The notes: generated from the sequence alone by a model not told the origin. 6,812 nt of DNA from Bacillota bacterium (GCA_023458855.1 JAEWWQ010000382.1:1-6812), one strand, 5' to 3'; shown: positions 1 through 5,675, counted from the first letter of the stretch. A program made the numbers and translations.

Positions 1-108
1 GAATTACTGTTTTATAGAAGACCGGAAATGAAATTTGACAGTGTTGAAGCATTGAAAACGCAAATGCTGAGCGACAGCGATGCAGGAAAAATTTATTTTC
101 AAATATAG
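1..108 (+). CDS. ribF: Riboflavin biosynthesis protein RibF (riboflavin kinase/FAD synthetase), C-terminal end only
   Basis: Frame 1 is open from the window edge to a TAG stop at 106-108 and encodes 35 residues. The stretch RRPEMKFDSVEALKTQM followed by an acidic, helical tail matches the C-terminal end of the riboflavin kinase domain of bifunctional RibF, where an (R/L)RPE-x-KF-x-S-x-E-x-L segment precedes the stop. In this family the C-terminal domain phosphorylates riboflavin to FMN and the N-terminal domain, outside this window, adenylylates FMN to FAD in the cytoplasm. ribF commonly lies between truB and rpsO in bacteria, and rpsO is indeed the next housekeeping gene here, which supports the call. 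A strong terminator follows 25 bases after the stop. The fragment is short, so the call rests on one motif plus gene order. Confidence 0.85.
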   Translation, partial: ELLFYRRPEMKFDSVEALKTQMLSDSDAGKIYFQI

Positions 109-133
109 ATCTAAAATGTTATGAAAAATTGAG

Positions 134-169
134 AGACGAATATCGGGAAAAAGATATTCGTCTTTTTTT
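134..169 (+). terminator. Intrinsic terminator of the ribF transcript
   Basis: A perfect 10-bp inverted repeat (GACGAATATC at 135-144, GATATTCGTC at 153-162) has an 8-nt loop and is followed directly by seven T residues at 163-169. Upstream A/G residues can pair with part of the T run and lengthen the stem. It sits 25 nt after the ribF stop and separates that transcript from the cell-wall hydrolase gene. Confidence 0.93.
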
Positions 170-229
170 ACGCTTGCTATGAAGCCGTAAGGCTGAATAG
201 TGAAAATTTTGGAAACAGGGATATCTTAG

Positions 230-259
230 TTGACTTTGTAAAACAGATGTGCTTATAAT
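230..259 (+). promoter_or_regulatory. Sigma-A-type promoter for the SH3/NlpC-P60 gene
   Basis: A TTGACT -35 box (230-235, five of six consensus bases) is separated by 18 nt from a perfect TATAAT -10 box (254-259). Transcription should start near 266, giving a leader of about 40 nt that carries GGAGG at 296-300. No operator or conserved leader fold is obvious. Near-consensus boxes suggest substantial expression in growing cells. The rest of the 109-307 gap, apart from this promoter and the ribF terminator, shows nothing I can assign. Confidence 0.75.
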
Positions 260-307
260 AAAAAAGTAATATTTGTAACAATTATGTAATAAATTGGAGG
301 AATCCGT

Positions 308-1354
308 GTGAAATACAAAAAAATAGCAGGCATAACGGCGTGTACCTTGTGTGCATCGCTTTCTATATATAGTGTAACTGATGCAACGACAGTATCATCA
401 GCAATAGAACAAAAAACGGCAGGTGTAGAAAGCGTATTGGAAACAAAAGATACGGTGAATGAAATATTGAAAAGTGCAGGAGCAGAAACCGTATTGGAAG
501 ATAAGCAGGAAAAAACACTCTGGGGATATGAAAATCTTGGAATTGCCAATGTAGAGGGGAATCTGAATATCAGAGCAATTGCCGCGGAAGACGGTAAGAT
601 CGTAGGAAAACTATCAGGTGACGGTGCTTGTGAAATAATAGATTTTAAAGACAGCTGGGCGCATATTAAATCAGGGAAAGTGGAAGGATATGTAGCAAAG
701 GAATATCTGCTCATGGGAAAACAGGCAGAGGAAAGAGCCAAAAAAATTGTTAAGAAAATGGCAACTGTCACAACGGATACCCTGAAAGTCCGAGATGAAC
801 CTAATACAGAGTCAGAAGTGGTAACACTGGTTCCGAAGGGAGAGGAATTAGAGGTCGTTACAGAAAAAGATGGCTGGGTTAAGATTATGATTGATGCTGA
901 TACAGCCTATATTTCGGCAGAATATGTAACAATCGATGAAAAGCTTGCCACAGCCGTTACAATGACGGAATTATTATATGGTGAAGGCGTGTCAGATGTA
1001 AGAGTAGACCTTTGCCAATACGCAAAACAATTTGTAGGAAATCCTTATGTATGGGGTGGCGTAAGTTTGACGAATGGTGCCGATTGCTCAGGCTTTGTTA
1101 TGAGTATATTCAGAAAATATGGAATATCCCTGCCACATTCGTCAAGAGCACAGGCTGGGTATGGAAAGAAGATAAATGCTTTGGAAGCACAGCCGGGGGA
1201 CTTGTTCTTTTATGCAAAAGGCGGCAGTATCAATCATGTTGCTATTTATATTGGAAATGGACAGGTAGTACATGCCAGCAGTCCAAGTACCGGAATTCGT
1301 ATTTCTAATGCATTTTACAGGACACCTGCTGCAGTAAGAAGAATAATATCATAA
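308..1354 (+). CDS. Secreted SH3-domain C40 (NlpC/P60) peptidoglycan endopeptidase
   Basis: The 348-residue protein has a signal peptide: a lysine-rich start (MKYKK), a hydrophobic core at about 6-22 and a plausible cleavage near Ala26. A low-complexity acidic linker with a degenerate internal repeat follows (about 30-70). Two bacterial SH3 domains come next, at about 83-136 (NLNIRA...GYVAKEYL) and 152-209 (DTLKVRDEPNT...YISAEYVTI). The NlpC/P60 domain spans about 232-348. The catalytic Cys260 is in DCSGF, His310 in INHVAIYIG and the third polar residue His322 in VVHASS, with normal family order and spacing, so the enzyme looks active. Such enzymes usually cut gamma-D-Glu-diamino-acid bonds of stem peptides outside the membrane; the exact bond here is inferred. 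The start is GTG at 308, 7 nt after GGAGG; GTG at 306 meets TGA at once. The gene has its own promoter, and no terminator is visible before rpsO. Confidence 0.93.
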   Translation: MKYKKIAGITACTLCASLSIYSVTDATTVSSAIEQKTAGVESVLETKDTVNEILKSAGAETVLEDKQEKTLWGYENLGIANVEGNLNIRAIAAEDGKIVGKLSGDGACEIIDFKDSWAHIKSGKVEGYVAKEYLLMGKQAEERAKKIVKKMATVTTDTLKVRDEPNTESEVVTLVPKGEELEVVTEKDGWVKIMIDADTAYISAEYVTIDEKLATAVTMTELLYGEGVSDVRVDLCQYAKQFVGNPYVWGGVSLTNGADCSGFVMSIFRKYGISLPHSSRAQAGYGKKINALEAQPGDLFFYAKGGSINHVAIYIGNGQVVHASSPSTGIRISNAFYRTPAAVRRIIS

Positions 1355-1369
1355 TAATTGCGTTAGGTG

Positions 1370-1398
1370 TTTACAGAAATAAAAGAATATGATAAACT
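1370..1398 (+). promoter_or_regulatory. Candidate promoter for rpsO
   Basis: TTTACA (1370-1375) and TAAACT (1393-1398) are separated by 17 nt and give a weak but well-spaced sigma-A-type promoter. It lies 15 nt past the stop of the hydrolase gene and would start transcription near 1405, just upstream of the paired rpsO leader. The -10 match is only four of six, and the overlapping TATGAT at 1388 lacks a properly spaced -35. Read-through from the upstream gene is also possible because no terminator separates them. Confidence 0.4.
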
Positions 1399-1420
1399 AA
1401 TCGAGTATGAATAAATAGAA

Positions 1421-1466
1421 CCAATGCTCAGCGTCAGGACACTCCGACCTTTGGCTTAGTATATGG
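1421..1466 (+). promoter_or_regulatory. Structured rpsO leader RNA, candidate S15 autoregulatory element
   Basis: Seen by hand pairing: CCAATGCTCAGC (1421-1432) pairs with GCTTAGTATATGG (1454-1466) in 11 base pairs, with one C-U mismatch and one bulged A1463. Inside it a second hairpin pairs GTC (1433-1435) with GAC (1446-1448) and GGA (1437-1439) with TCC (1443-1445), with A1436 bulged and a CAC loop. A CUUUG segment (1449-1453) joins the two helices. The fold ends 11 nt before the AAGGAGG of rpsO. S15 is known to repress its own mRNA through leaders of different architecture in several bacterial groups, so autoregulation is the natural guess. I cannot confirm which described S15 leader class this is, if any. 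Confidence 0.55.
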
Positions 1467-1492
1467 GGATGGACAATAAGGAGGAGATCATC

Positions 1493-1759
1493 ATGATTTC
1501 AAAAGAAAAGAAAACATCTATTATTAATGAGTTTGCAAGAGGTGAAGGCGACACAGGTTCACCAGAAGTTCAAATCGCTGTATTAACAGCGAGAATTGAA
1601 GAGCTCACAGCACACTTAAAAGAAAATCAAAAGGATCATCATTCAAGAAGAGGACTTCTTAAAATGGTAGGTCAAAGAAGAGGTTTACTTGCTTATTTAA
1701 AGAAAAAAGATATTACAAGATACCGTTCTTTGATTGAAAAACTTGGAATTAGAAAATAA
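1493..1759 (+). CDS. rpsO: 30S ribosomal protein S15
   Basis: The product has 88 residues, the normal length for S15, a small helical protein that binds the 16S rRNA three-way junction in the central domain and nucleates 30S platform assembly. Family hallmarks are present: GDTGSPEVQIAVLTARIEELTAHL (residues 19-42), the rRNA-contacting KDHHSRRGL block with His41, Asp48 and Ser51 at the classical positions, and LLAYLKKKDITRYRSLIEKLGIRK at the C-terminus. The start is ATG 1493 (MISKEKK), 8 nt after a perfect AAGGAGG at 1478-1484. In-frame ATGs at 1463 and 1469 lie inside or beside the leader fold, lack a ribosome binding site and would add non-family residues, so they are rejected. The gene is followed by its own hairpin terminator and then pnp, the widely conserved rpsO-pnp order. 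Autoregulation through the leader is inferred. Confidence 0.97.
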   Translation: MISKEKKTSIINEFARGEGDTGSPEVQIAVLTARIEELTAHLKENQKDHHSRRGLLKMVGQRRGLLAYLKKKDITRYRSLIEKLGIRK

Positions 1760-1770
1760 TTTTTAATCCA

Positions 1771-1800
1771 GCAGGGCGGATGAATCATCCGTCCTGTTTT
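1771..1800 (+). terminator. rpsO terminator or 3'-end hairpin
   Basis: CAGGGCGGATG (1772-1782) and CATCCGTCCTG (1786-1796) form an 11-bp stem with one G-U pair and a 3-nt loop, followed by only four T residues (1797-1800). The stem is very stable but the T tract is short, so some read-through into pnp is plausible, and the hairpin may also protect the rpsO 3' end from exonucleases such as PNPase itself. Confidence 0.75.
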
Positions 1801-1815
1801 GAACTTGTGTAAAGA

Positions 1816-1821
1816 TATAAT
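1816..1821 (+). promoter_or_regulatory. Candidate -10 box for a pnp promoter
   Basis: A perfect TATAAT lies 20 nt after the rpsO hairpin stem. The -35 region at 17-nt spacing (1793-1798) is a poor match and overlaps the terminator stem. TTGAAC (1799-1804) is only 11 nt away, too close. An alternative is TTGTGT (1805-1810), 16 nt, then TAAAAA (1827-1832) with an upstream TGG. Some promoter in this stretch is likely, given the terminator before it and the long leader after it, but the exact boxes are uncertain. Confidence 0.35.
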
Positions 1822-1861
1822 AATGGTAAAAATGTGTTACGATACATGTTTTTATAAATTA

Positions 1862-1954
1862 GGTGGAAGAACGCTCCCGAGACCACTGAAAAGTATACTG
1901 CAGATGTAGCATTTTTTTCAGTAGTTTCGGCATCTTCTGCCTGAGACAAGCCGA
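1862..1954 (+). promoter_or_regulatory. Structured pnp leader with mutually exclusive pairings
   Basis: The main element is a 16-nt inverted repeat, CCGAGACCACTGAAAA (1877-1892) against TTTTCAGTAGTTTCGG (1915-1930). It pairs at 15 of 16 positions including one G-U, with a C-A mismatch and a 22-nt loop that ends in T residues. Two shorter helices compete with its arms. GGTGG (1862-1866) can pair with CCACT (1884-1888) of the 5' arm, and TCGGC (1927-1931) of the 3' arm can pair with GCCGA (1950-1954). No gene lies here. Long hairpins upstream of pnp are RNase III and PNPase targets in enterobacteria, so post-transcriptional autocontrol is one explanation. A switch-like element is another. I do not recognise a catalogued RNA family. 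Confidence 0.5.
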
Positions 1955-1984
1955 TTGATAAATTTCTTTGGTTTGGAGAATAAC

Positions 1985-2001
1985 AAGACATAAAATGTCT
2001 T
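1985..2001 (+). promoter_or_regulatory. Small hairpin next to the pnp ribosome binding site
   Basis: AAGACAT (1985-1991) and ATGTCTT (1995-2001) form a perfect 7-bp stem with an AAA loop, 6 nt before the AAGGAG (2008-2013) of pnp. Its position suggests an effect on ribosome access or mRNA stability, but it does not itself include the ribosome binding site. The in-frame ATG at 1995 lies inside its 3' arm. Confidence 0.45.
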
Positions 2002-2021
2002 ATTTAGAAGGAGATTGGAAT

Positions 2022-4109
2022 ATGTTCAAAACTTTTAGTATGGAATTAGCTGGACGTACACTTTCCATAGATATTGGAAGAGTGGGGAAACAAGCTAATG
2101 GATGTGCATTAATGCATTATGGTGACACAACAGTATTATCAACAGTTACAGCGTCAGAAAAGCCAAGGGACGGTATTGATTTCTTCCCGCTTAGTGTTGA
2201 ATATGAAGAAAAGCTGTATGCCGTAGGAAAAATTCCGGGCGGATTTAATAAAAGAGAAGGAAAAGCATCAGAAAACGCTATTTTGACATCACGTGTAATT
2301 GACAGACCTATGCGTCCGTTATTTCCAAAAGATTACAGAAATGATGTAACGCTTAACAATATGGTAATGTCAGTAGATCCTGAATGTCGTCCGGAACTTA
2401 CTGCTATGCTTGGTTCTGCACTTGTAACAAGTATTTCAGATATTCCGTTTGATGGTCCGTGTGCTACTACCCAGATAGGAATGGTAGATGGTGAATTTAT
2501 TATTAATCCTACGCAGGAACAGTGGAAGAACGGTGATTTGAATCTGACAGTTGCATCTACCAGTGAAAAAGTTATCATGATTGAAGCAGGTGCAAATGAG
2601 ATTCCGGATAATAAGATGATCGAGGCAATTTATAAAGCGCATGAAGTCAATCAGACCATTATTGCATTTATGAAACAGATCGTGGAAGAGGTTGGAAAAC
2701 CGAAACATGAATATACAAGCTGTGCAGTTCCAGAAGAACTGTTTTCAGCGATGAAGGAAATTATTCCACCAGCAGAAATGGAAGTGGCTGTCTTTACGGA
2801 CGAAAAGCAGGTGCGTGAAGAAAATATCAGAGTAATCAAGGCAAAATTAGAAGAAGCTTTTGCTGAGAAAGAAGAATGGCTTGCTGTTTTGGGAGAGGCC
2901 TTATATCAATATCAGAAGAAAACTGTTCGTAAGATGATATTAAAAGATCACAAGCGTCCGGACGGCCGTGCAATTACGGAAATCAGATCACTTGCGGCTG
3001 AAATTGATATTATTCCAAGAGTACATGGTTCTGCTATGTTTACACGTGGACAAACTCAGATCTGTACCATTACAACATTAGCTCCTTTATCAGAATCACA
3101 AAGAGTGGACGGACTGGATTCCAATGAGATTGCAAAAAGATATATGCACCATTACAATTTCCCAGCTTATTCTGTAGGAGAAACAAAAGTGAGCCGTGGA
3201 CCGGGACGTCGTGAGATCGGTCATGGTGCACTGGCAGAAAAGGCATTAATACCGGTTCTCCCATCAGAAGAAGAATTCCCGTATGCCATTCGTACAGTGT
3301 CAGAGACTTTTGAGTCCAATGGCTCCACTTCACAGGCATCTATCTGTGCATCCACAATGTCACTTATGGCGGCTGGTGTACCGATTAAGAAACCAGTATC
3401 CGGTATCTCCTGTGGGCTTGTAACAGGAGATACAGATGATGATTATATTGTATTAACAGACATACAGGGACTTGAAGATTTCTTTGGAGATATGGATTTT
3501 AAAGTTGCCGGTACAGAAGCGGGTATCACAGCTATTCAGATGGATATTAAGATTCATGGACTTACCAGACCGATCGTAGAAGAAGCAATTGCCAAGACAA
3601 GACAGGCAAGGGAGACTATCTTTAAGGTAATGGCAGGTGCAATTGATGCACCGAGAACAGAAGTTGGTAAATATGCCCCTAAGATTATTCAGATTAAGAT
3701 TAATCCAGAGAAAATTGGTGATGTTGTCGGTCAGCGCGGAAAAACAATCAATGCGATCATTGAACAGACTGGTGTTAAGATGGATATCAGCGATGATGGT
3801 GCAGTATCAATCTGTGGTACAGATAAAGCCATGATGGAAAAAGCGATTGATATGGTTAAGATTATAACGACAGATTTTGAAGAAGGACAGATTTTCAAGG
3901 GTAAGGTTATTAGTATTAAGGAATTTGGTGCTTTTATCGAGTTTGCCCCTGGAAAAGAAGGTATGGTTCATATTTCAAAGATTTCAAAGGAAAGAATCAA
4001 TCATGTAGAAGATGTACTTACCTTAGGCGAAACAGTAACGGTTGTTTGTTTAGGAAAAGACAAGATGGGCAGAATTAGTTTTTCCATGAAAGATGTAGCG
4101 CAGCAATAA
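2022..4109 (+). CDS. pnp: Polyribonucleotide nucleotidyltransferase (PNPase)
   Basis: The 695-residue protein has the full PNPase length and domain order. First RNase PH domain: about 10-140, with IPGGFNKREGKASENAILTSRVIDRPMRPLF at 71-101. Helical linker: about 145-300. Second, catalytic RNase PH domain: about 310-540, with GQTQ at 343, the SNGSTSQAS phosphate-site loop at 432-440, and Asp486, Asp492 and Lys494 in DFFGDMDFKVAG. KH domain: about 553-612. S1 domain: about 621-691. It degrades RNA 3'-to-5' with phosphate to give nucleoside diphosphates, as a cytoplasmic trimer. The KH GxxG loop reads GQRG (570-573). The start is ATG 2022, 8 nt after AAGGAG. An in-frame extension to 1968 is possible on paper, but its 18 extra residues are not family-like and carry no ribosome binding site. 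The long leader suggests post-transcriptional control. Confidence 0.98.
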   Translation: MFKTFSMELAGRTLSIDIGRVGKQANGCALMHYGDTTVLSTVTASEKPRDGIDFFPLSVEYEEKLYAVGKIPGGFNKREGKASENAILTSRVIDRPMRPLFPKDYRNDVTLNNMVMSVDPECRPELTAMLGSALVTSISDIPFDGPCATTQIGMVDGEFIINPTQEQWKNGDLNLTVASTSEKVIMIEAGANEIPDNKMIEAIYKAHEVNQTIIAFMKQIVEEVGKPKHEYTSCAVPEELFSAMKEIIPPAEMEVAVFTDEKQVREENIRVIKAKLEEAFAEKEEWLAVLGEALYQYQKKTVRKMILKDHKRPDGRAITEIRSLAAEIDIIPRVHGSAMFTRGQTQICTITTLAPLSESQRVDGLDSNEIAKRYMHHYNFPAYSVGETKVSRGPGRREIGHGALAEKALIPVLPSEEEFPYAIRTVSETFESNGSTSQASICASTMSLMAAGVPIKKPVSGISCGLVTGDTDDDYIVLTDIQGLEDFFGDMDFKVAGTEAGITAIQMDIKIHGLTRPIVEEAIAKTRQARETIFKVMAGAIDAPRTEVGKYAPKIIQIKINPEKIGDVVGQRGKTINAIIEQTGVKMDISDDGAVSICGTDKAMMEKAIDMVKIITTDFEEGQIFKGKVISIKEFGAFIEFAPGKEGMVHISKISKERINHVEDVLTLGETVTVVCLGKDKMGRISFSMKDVAQQ

Positions 4110-4124
4110 GAGATAAAAATCAGC

Positions 4125-4156
4125 AAAGAGCTTAGACAAAAGTCTAAGCTCTTTTT
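4125..4156 (+). terminator. pnp terminator
   Basis: A perfect 13-bp stem, AAAGAGCTTAGAC (4125-4137) with GTCTAAGCTCTTT (4142-4154), has an AAAA loop. The T run is 4152-4156, partly inside the stem. It lies 15 nt after the pnp stop. The A-rich 5' side means it could also work on the opposite strand. It separates vegetative pnp transcription from the sporulation operon that starts just after it. Confidence 0.92.
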
Positions 4157-4168
4157 GCGTAAAGATAG

Positions 4169-4196
4169 TAATAAGTTGGACAGGAATTCATATACT
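4169..4196 (+). promoter_or_regulatory. Sigma-E-type (mother-cell) promoter of the spoIIIA operon
   Basis: CATATACT at 4189-4196 matches the sigma-E -10 consensus CATACANT at all but one defined position. TAATAAG at 4169-4175 gives a partial match to the -35 element, with a 13-nt spacer. No good sigma-A pair overlaps it. spoIIIA is a classic sigma-E operon in Bacillus and in clostridia, so position and sequence agree. If transcription starts 6-7 nt after the -10, the leader before spoIIIAA would be only about 10 nt. Confidence 0.7.
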
Positions 4197-4212
4197 GATG
4201 TAAGAGGTGGAC

Positions 4213-5151
4213 ATGGATACAATTAGTATTGTGGATCTTTTTCCGGATTACTTAAGATTTTTATGGGAAGAAGTAGAAAATCATAAAAAGAGAATACAAG
4301 AAATTCGAATACGGGCAAATCAACCTATTATGCTATATATAGACAGGCAGGAATATTTTCTGGATTGCAGGGGGCAATTGCAAAGAGATAGTTGTCATGC
4401 TTATCGGGGAACCATAGAAGATATTCGTAGTATTTTAAATCATTTATGCCAATATTCACTCTATGCGTATGAGGAAGAATTGAGGCAGGGGTATTTTACC
4501 ATTCAAGGTGGACATCGGGTTGGAATTACCGGACAGGTTATACAGGAACAAAACGGAATAAAAAATATTAAATATATTTCCAGCATGAATATTCGAATAG
4601 CGCATGAAATAAAAGGTGCGGCAGACAGAGTGATTCCTTATATCTATCATCAAAGCGAAATCTACAACACAATGATCATTTCAAATCCAGGATGTGGAAA
4701 AACAACTTTACTAAGAGACTTGATCAGACAAATATCGAATGGAAATTCGTATGGATATGGAAGAAATGTTGGAGTCGTAGATGAAAGATCAGAAATTGGA
4801 GGTGCTTATATGGGGGTACCACAGAATGACATTGGAATCAGGACAGATATCTTGGACGCTTGTCCTAAAGTCGTCGGTATGATGATGTTGATCCGGTCCA
4901 TGACGCCTCGAGTGGTTGCAATTGATGAAATTGGAAGCAGAGAAGATCTGCAGGCACTGCAAAGTGTATTGCAATGTGGATGCCGCCTGATCGTTACGGT
5001 TCATGGAGAATCATTAGAGGAAGTAAGACAGAAAGTATTATTTAAACCCATAATGGAGAATGGTATGTTTGAAAGATTTATAGTTCTGGGAAGTCGGGAA
5101 AAAGCATGTGTGATACAACAAATTTATGATGTTAATGGAAAACCAATATGA
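4213..5151 (+). CDS. spoIIIAA: Stage III sporulation protein AA, ATPase of the SpoIIIA-SpoIIQ channel
   Basis: The 312-residue protein is related to secretion-type (GspE/VirB11-like) ATPases and acts in the mother-cell cytoplasm at the engulfing septum, where its ATPase activity is needed for sigma-G activity in the forespore. The P-loop is SNPGCGKTT (157-165), with Ser where the first Gly is canonical. Next come DERSEIGGAYMGVPQNDIGIRTDILD (190-215), the Walker B VVAIDEIG (234-241) and a C-terminal VTVHGESLEE segment (261-270), all typical of SpoIIIAA. The N-terminal part includes IRIRANQP (31-38) and the YFTIQGGHRVGITG block (94-107). ATG 4213 is preferred, with AAGAGG at 4202-4207 five nt upstream. 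GTG 4207 would lie within the ribosome binding site. The gene overlaps spoIIIAB by 4 nt. It is first in the operon, behind a sigma-E-like promoter. Confidence 0.96.
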   Translation: MDTISIVDLFPDYLRFLWEEVENHKKRIQEIRIRANQPIMLYIDRQEYFLDCRGQLQRDSCHAYRGTIEDIRSILNHLCQYSLYAYEEELRQGYFTIQGGHRVGITGQVIQEQNGIKNIKYISSMNIRIAHEIKGAADRVIPYIYHQSEIYNTMIISNPGCGKTTLLRDLIRQISNGNSYGYGRNVGVVDERSEIGGAYMGVPQNDIGIRTDILDACPKVVGMMMLIRSMTPRVVAIDEIGSREDLQALQSVLQCGCRLIVTVHGESLEEVRQKVLFKPIMENGMFERFIVLGSREKACVIQQIYDVNGKPI

Positions 5152-5675
5152 AAATAATAATTCAGATTATTGCATCAGTCTGTATGATATCAGGGACGAC
5201 AGGGTTGGGATGCTATCTTAGCTACGATTATAAGAGAAGTATAAAGGAATTGCAGTACATAAGTCAGATACTTGAGATGCTAAAACAAGAAATTGCATAT
5301 AGCAGGATACCTTTTTCTGAGGCCTGTAGTCAGATTGCAAAACGTGTTAAAGAACCCTATAAAGAGTTTTTAAATTCTGTCTATTTAAGAATGACAAGCC
5401 ATAAGGGAGAAAATATAAGGACCGTATGGAAAGACAGTGTACAAATATTACAAAAAAATTGTTCTTTACCACAAAACAGCATGGAATATTTGGAAGAAGT
5501 TGTTGATGGATTAGGTTTTATGGACAGCGATATGCAACTTCAAAAGATTACGTTTCAGATAGAACAGATTGAAAGTGAGATACGCAAGCGTAAGAAACAT
5601 CAGGAAAATAAGAGCAGGGTCTATCTTTCAATAGGTATTATGGGCGGTATTCTGGGAATTGTTATTTTTATTTAG
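5148..5675 (+). CDS. spoIIIAB: Stage III sporulation protein AB
   Basis: The 175-residue protein has the usual SpoIIIAB length and layout: an N-terminal membrane segment (about 2-24), a helical cytoplasmic domain (about 28-150) and a hydrophobic C-terminal segment (157-175). The tract GFMDSDMQLQKITFQIEQIESEIRKRKK (123-150) matches the conserved LG-x-x-D-x-x-x-Q helix of the family. SpoIIIAB resembles the cytoplasmic domain of GspF-type secretion platform proteins and is thought to link the SpoIIIAA ATPase to the membrane channel on the mother-cell side. Its ATG overlaps the spoIIIAA stop (ATGA at 5148-5151) and only a weak GGAAAA precedes it, so it probably depends on translational coupling. 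A 38-nt gap, with no terminator, leads to spoIIIAC. Confidence 0.94.
   Translation: MKIIIQIIASVCMISGTTGLGCYLSYDYKRSIKELQYISQILEMLKQEIAYSRIPFSEACSQIAKRVKEPYKEFLNSVYLRMTSHKGENIRTVWKDSVQILQKNCSLPQNSMEYLEEVVDGLGFMDSDMQLQKITFQIEQIESEIRKRKKHQENKSRVYLSIGIMGGILGIVIFI

Noticed and set aside
253..771. Minus-strand open frame of 172 codons
   Set aside because: It lies opposite the signal peptide and first SH3 domain of a clearly real gene, resembles no family I know and is composed of residues expected from the reverse of A-rich coding DNA.
1861..1888. T-box-like AGGTGGAA motif in the pnp leader
   Set aside because: The invariant T-box core (AGGGTGGNACCGCG), a Stem I specifier loop and a terminator with T tract are missing, and pnp is not a usual T-box target. 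A loose cobalamin-element resemblance (GGTG...CCACTG) also fails because the conserved core between is absent.
1785..1991. Minus-strand open frame of 68 codons in the rpsO-pnp gap
   Set aside because: It covers the inverted-repeat leader and rpsO terminator, has no recognisable protein features, and the leader structure explains the region better.
1968..2021. Longer PNPase start with 18 extra residues, or a start at ATG 1995
   Set aside because: Both starts lack a ribosome binding site at a proper distance and run through the hairpin; ATG 2022 has AAGGAG 8 nt upstream and gives the family N-terminus.
4207..4212. GTG start for SpoIIIAA two codons upstream of the ATG
   Set aside because: The GTG lies within the ribosome binding site AAGAGGTG; ATG 4213 has proper spacing.
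4001..4222. Minus-strand open frames opposite pnp and spoIIIAA (several of 60-90 codons)
   Set aside because: They are shadows of strongly supported coding sequence; this one also runs through the pnp terminator and the spoIIIA promoter.
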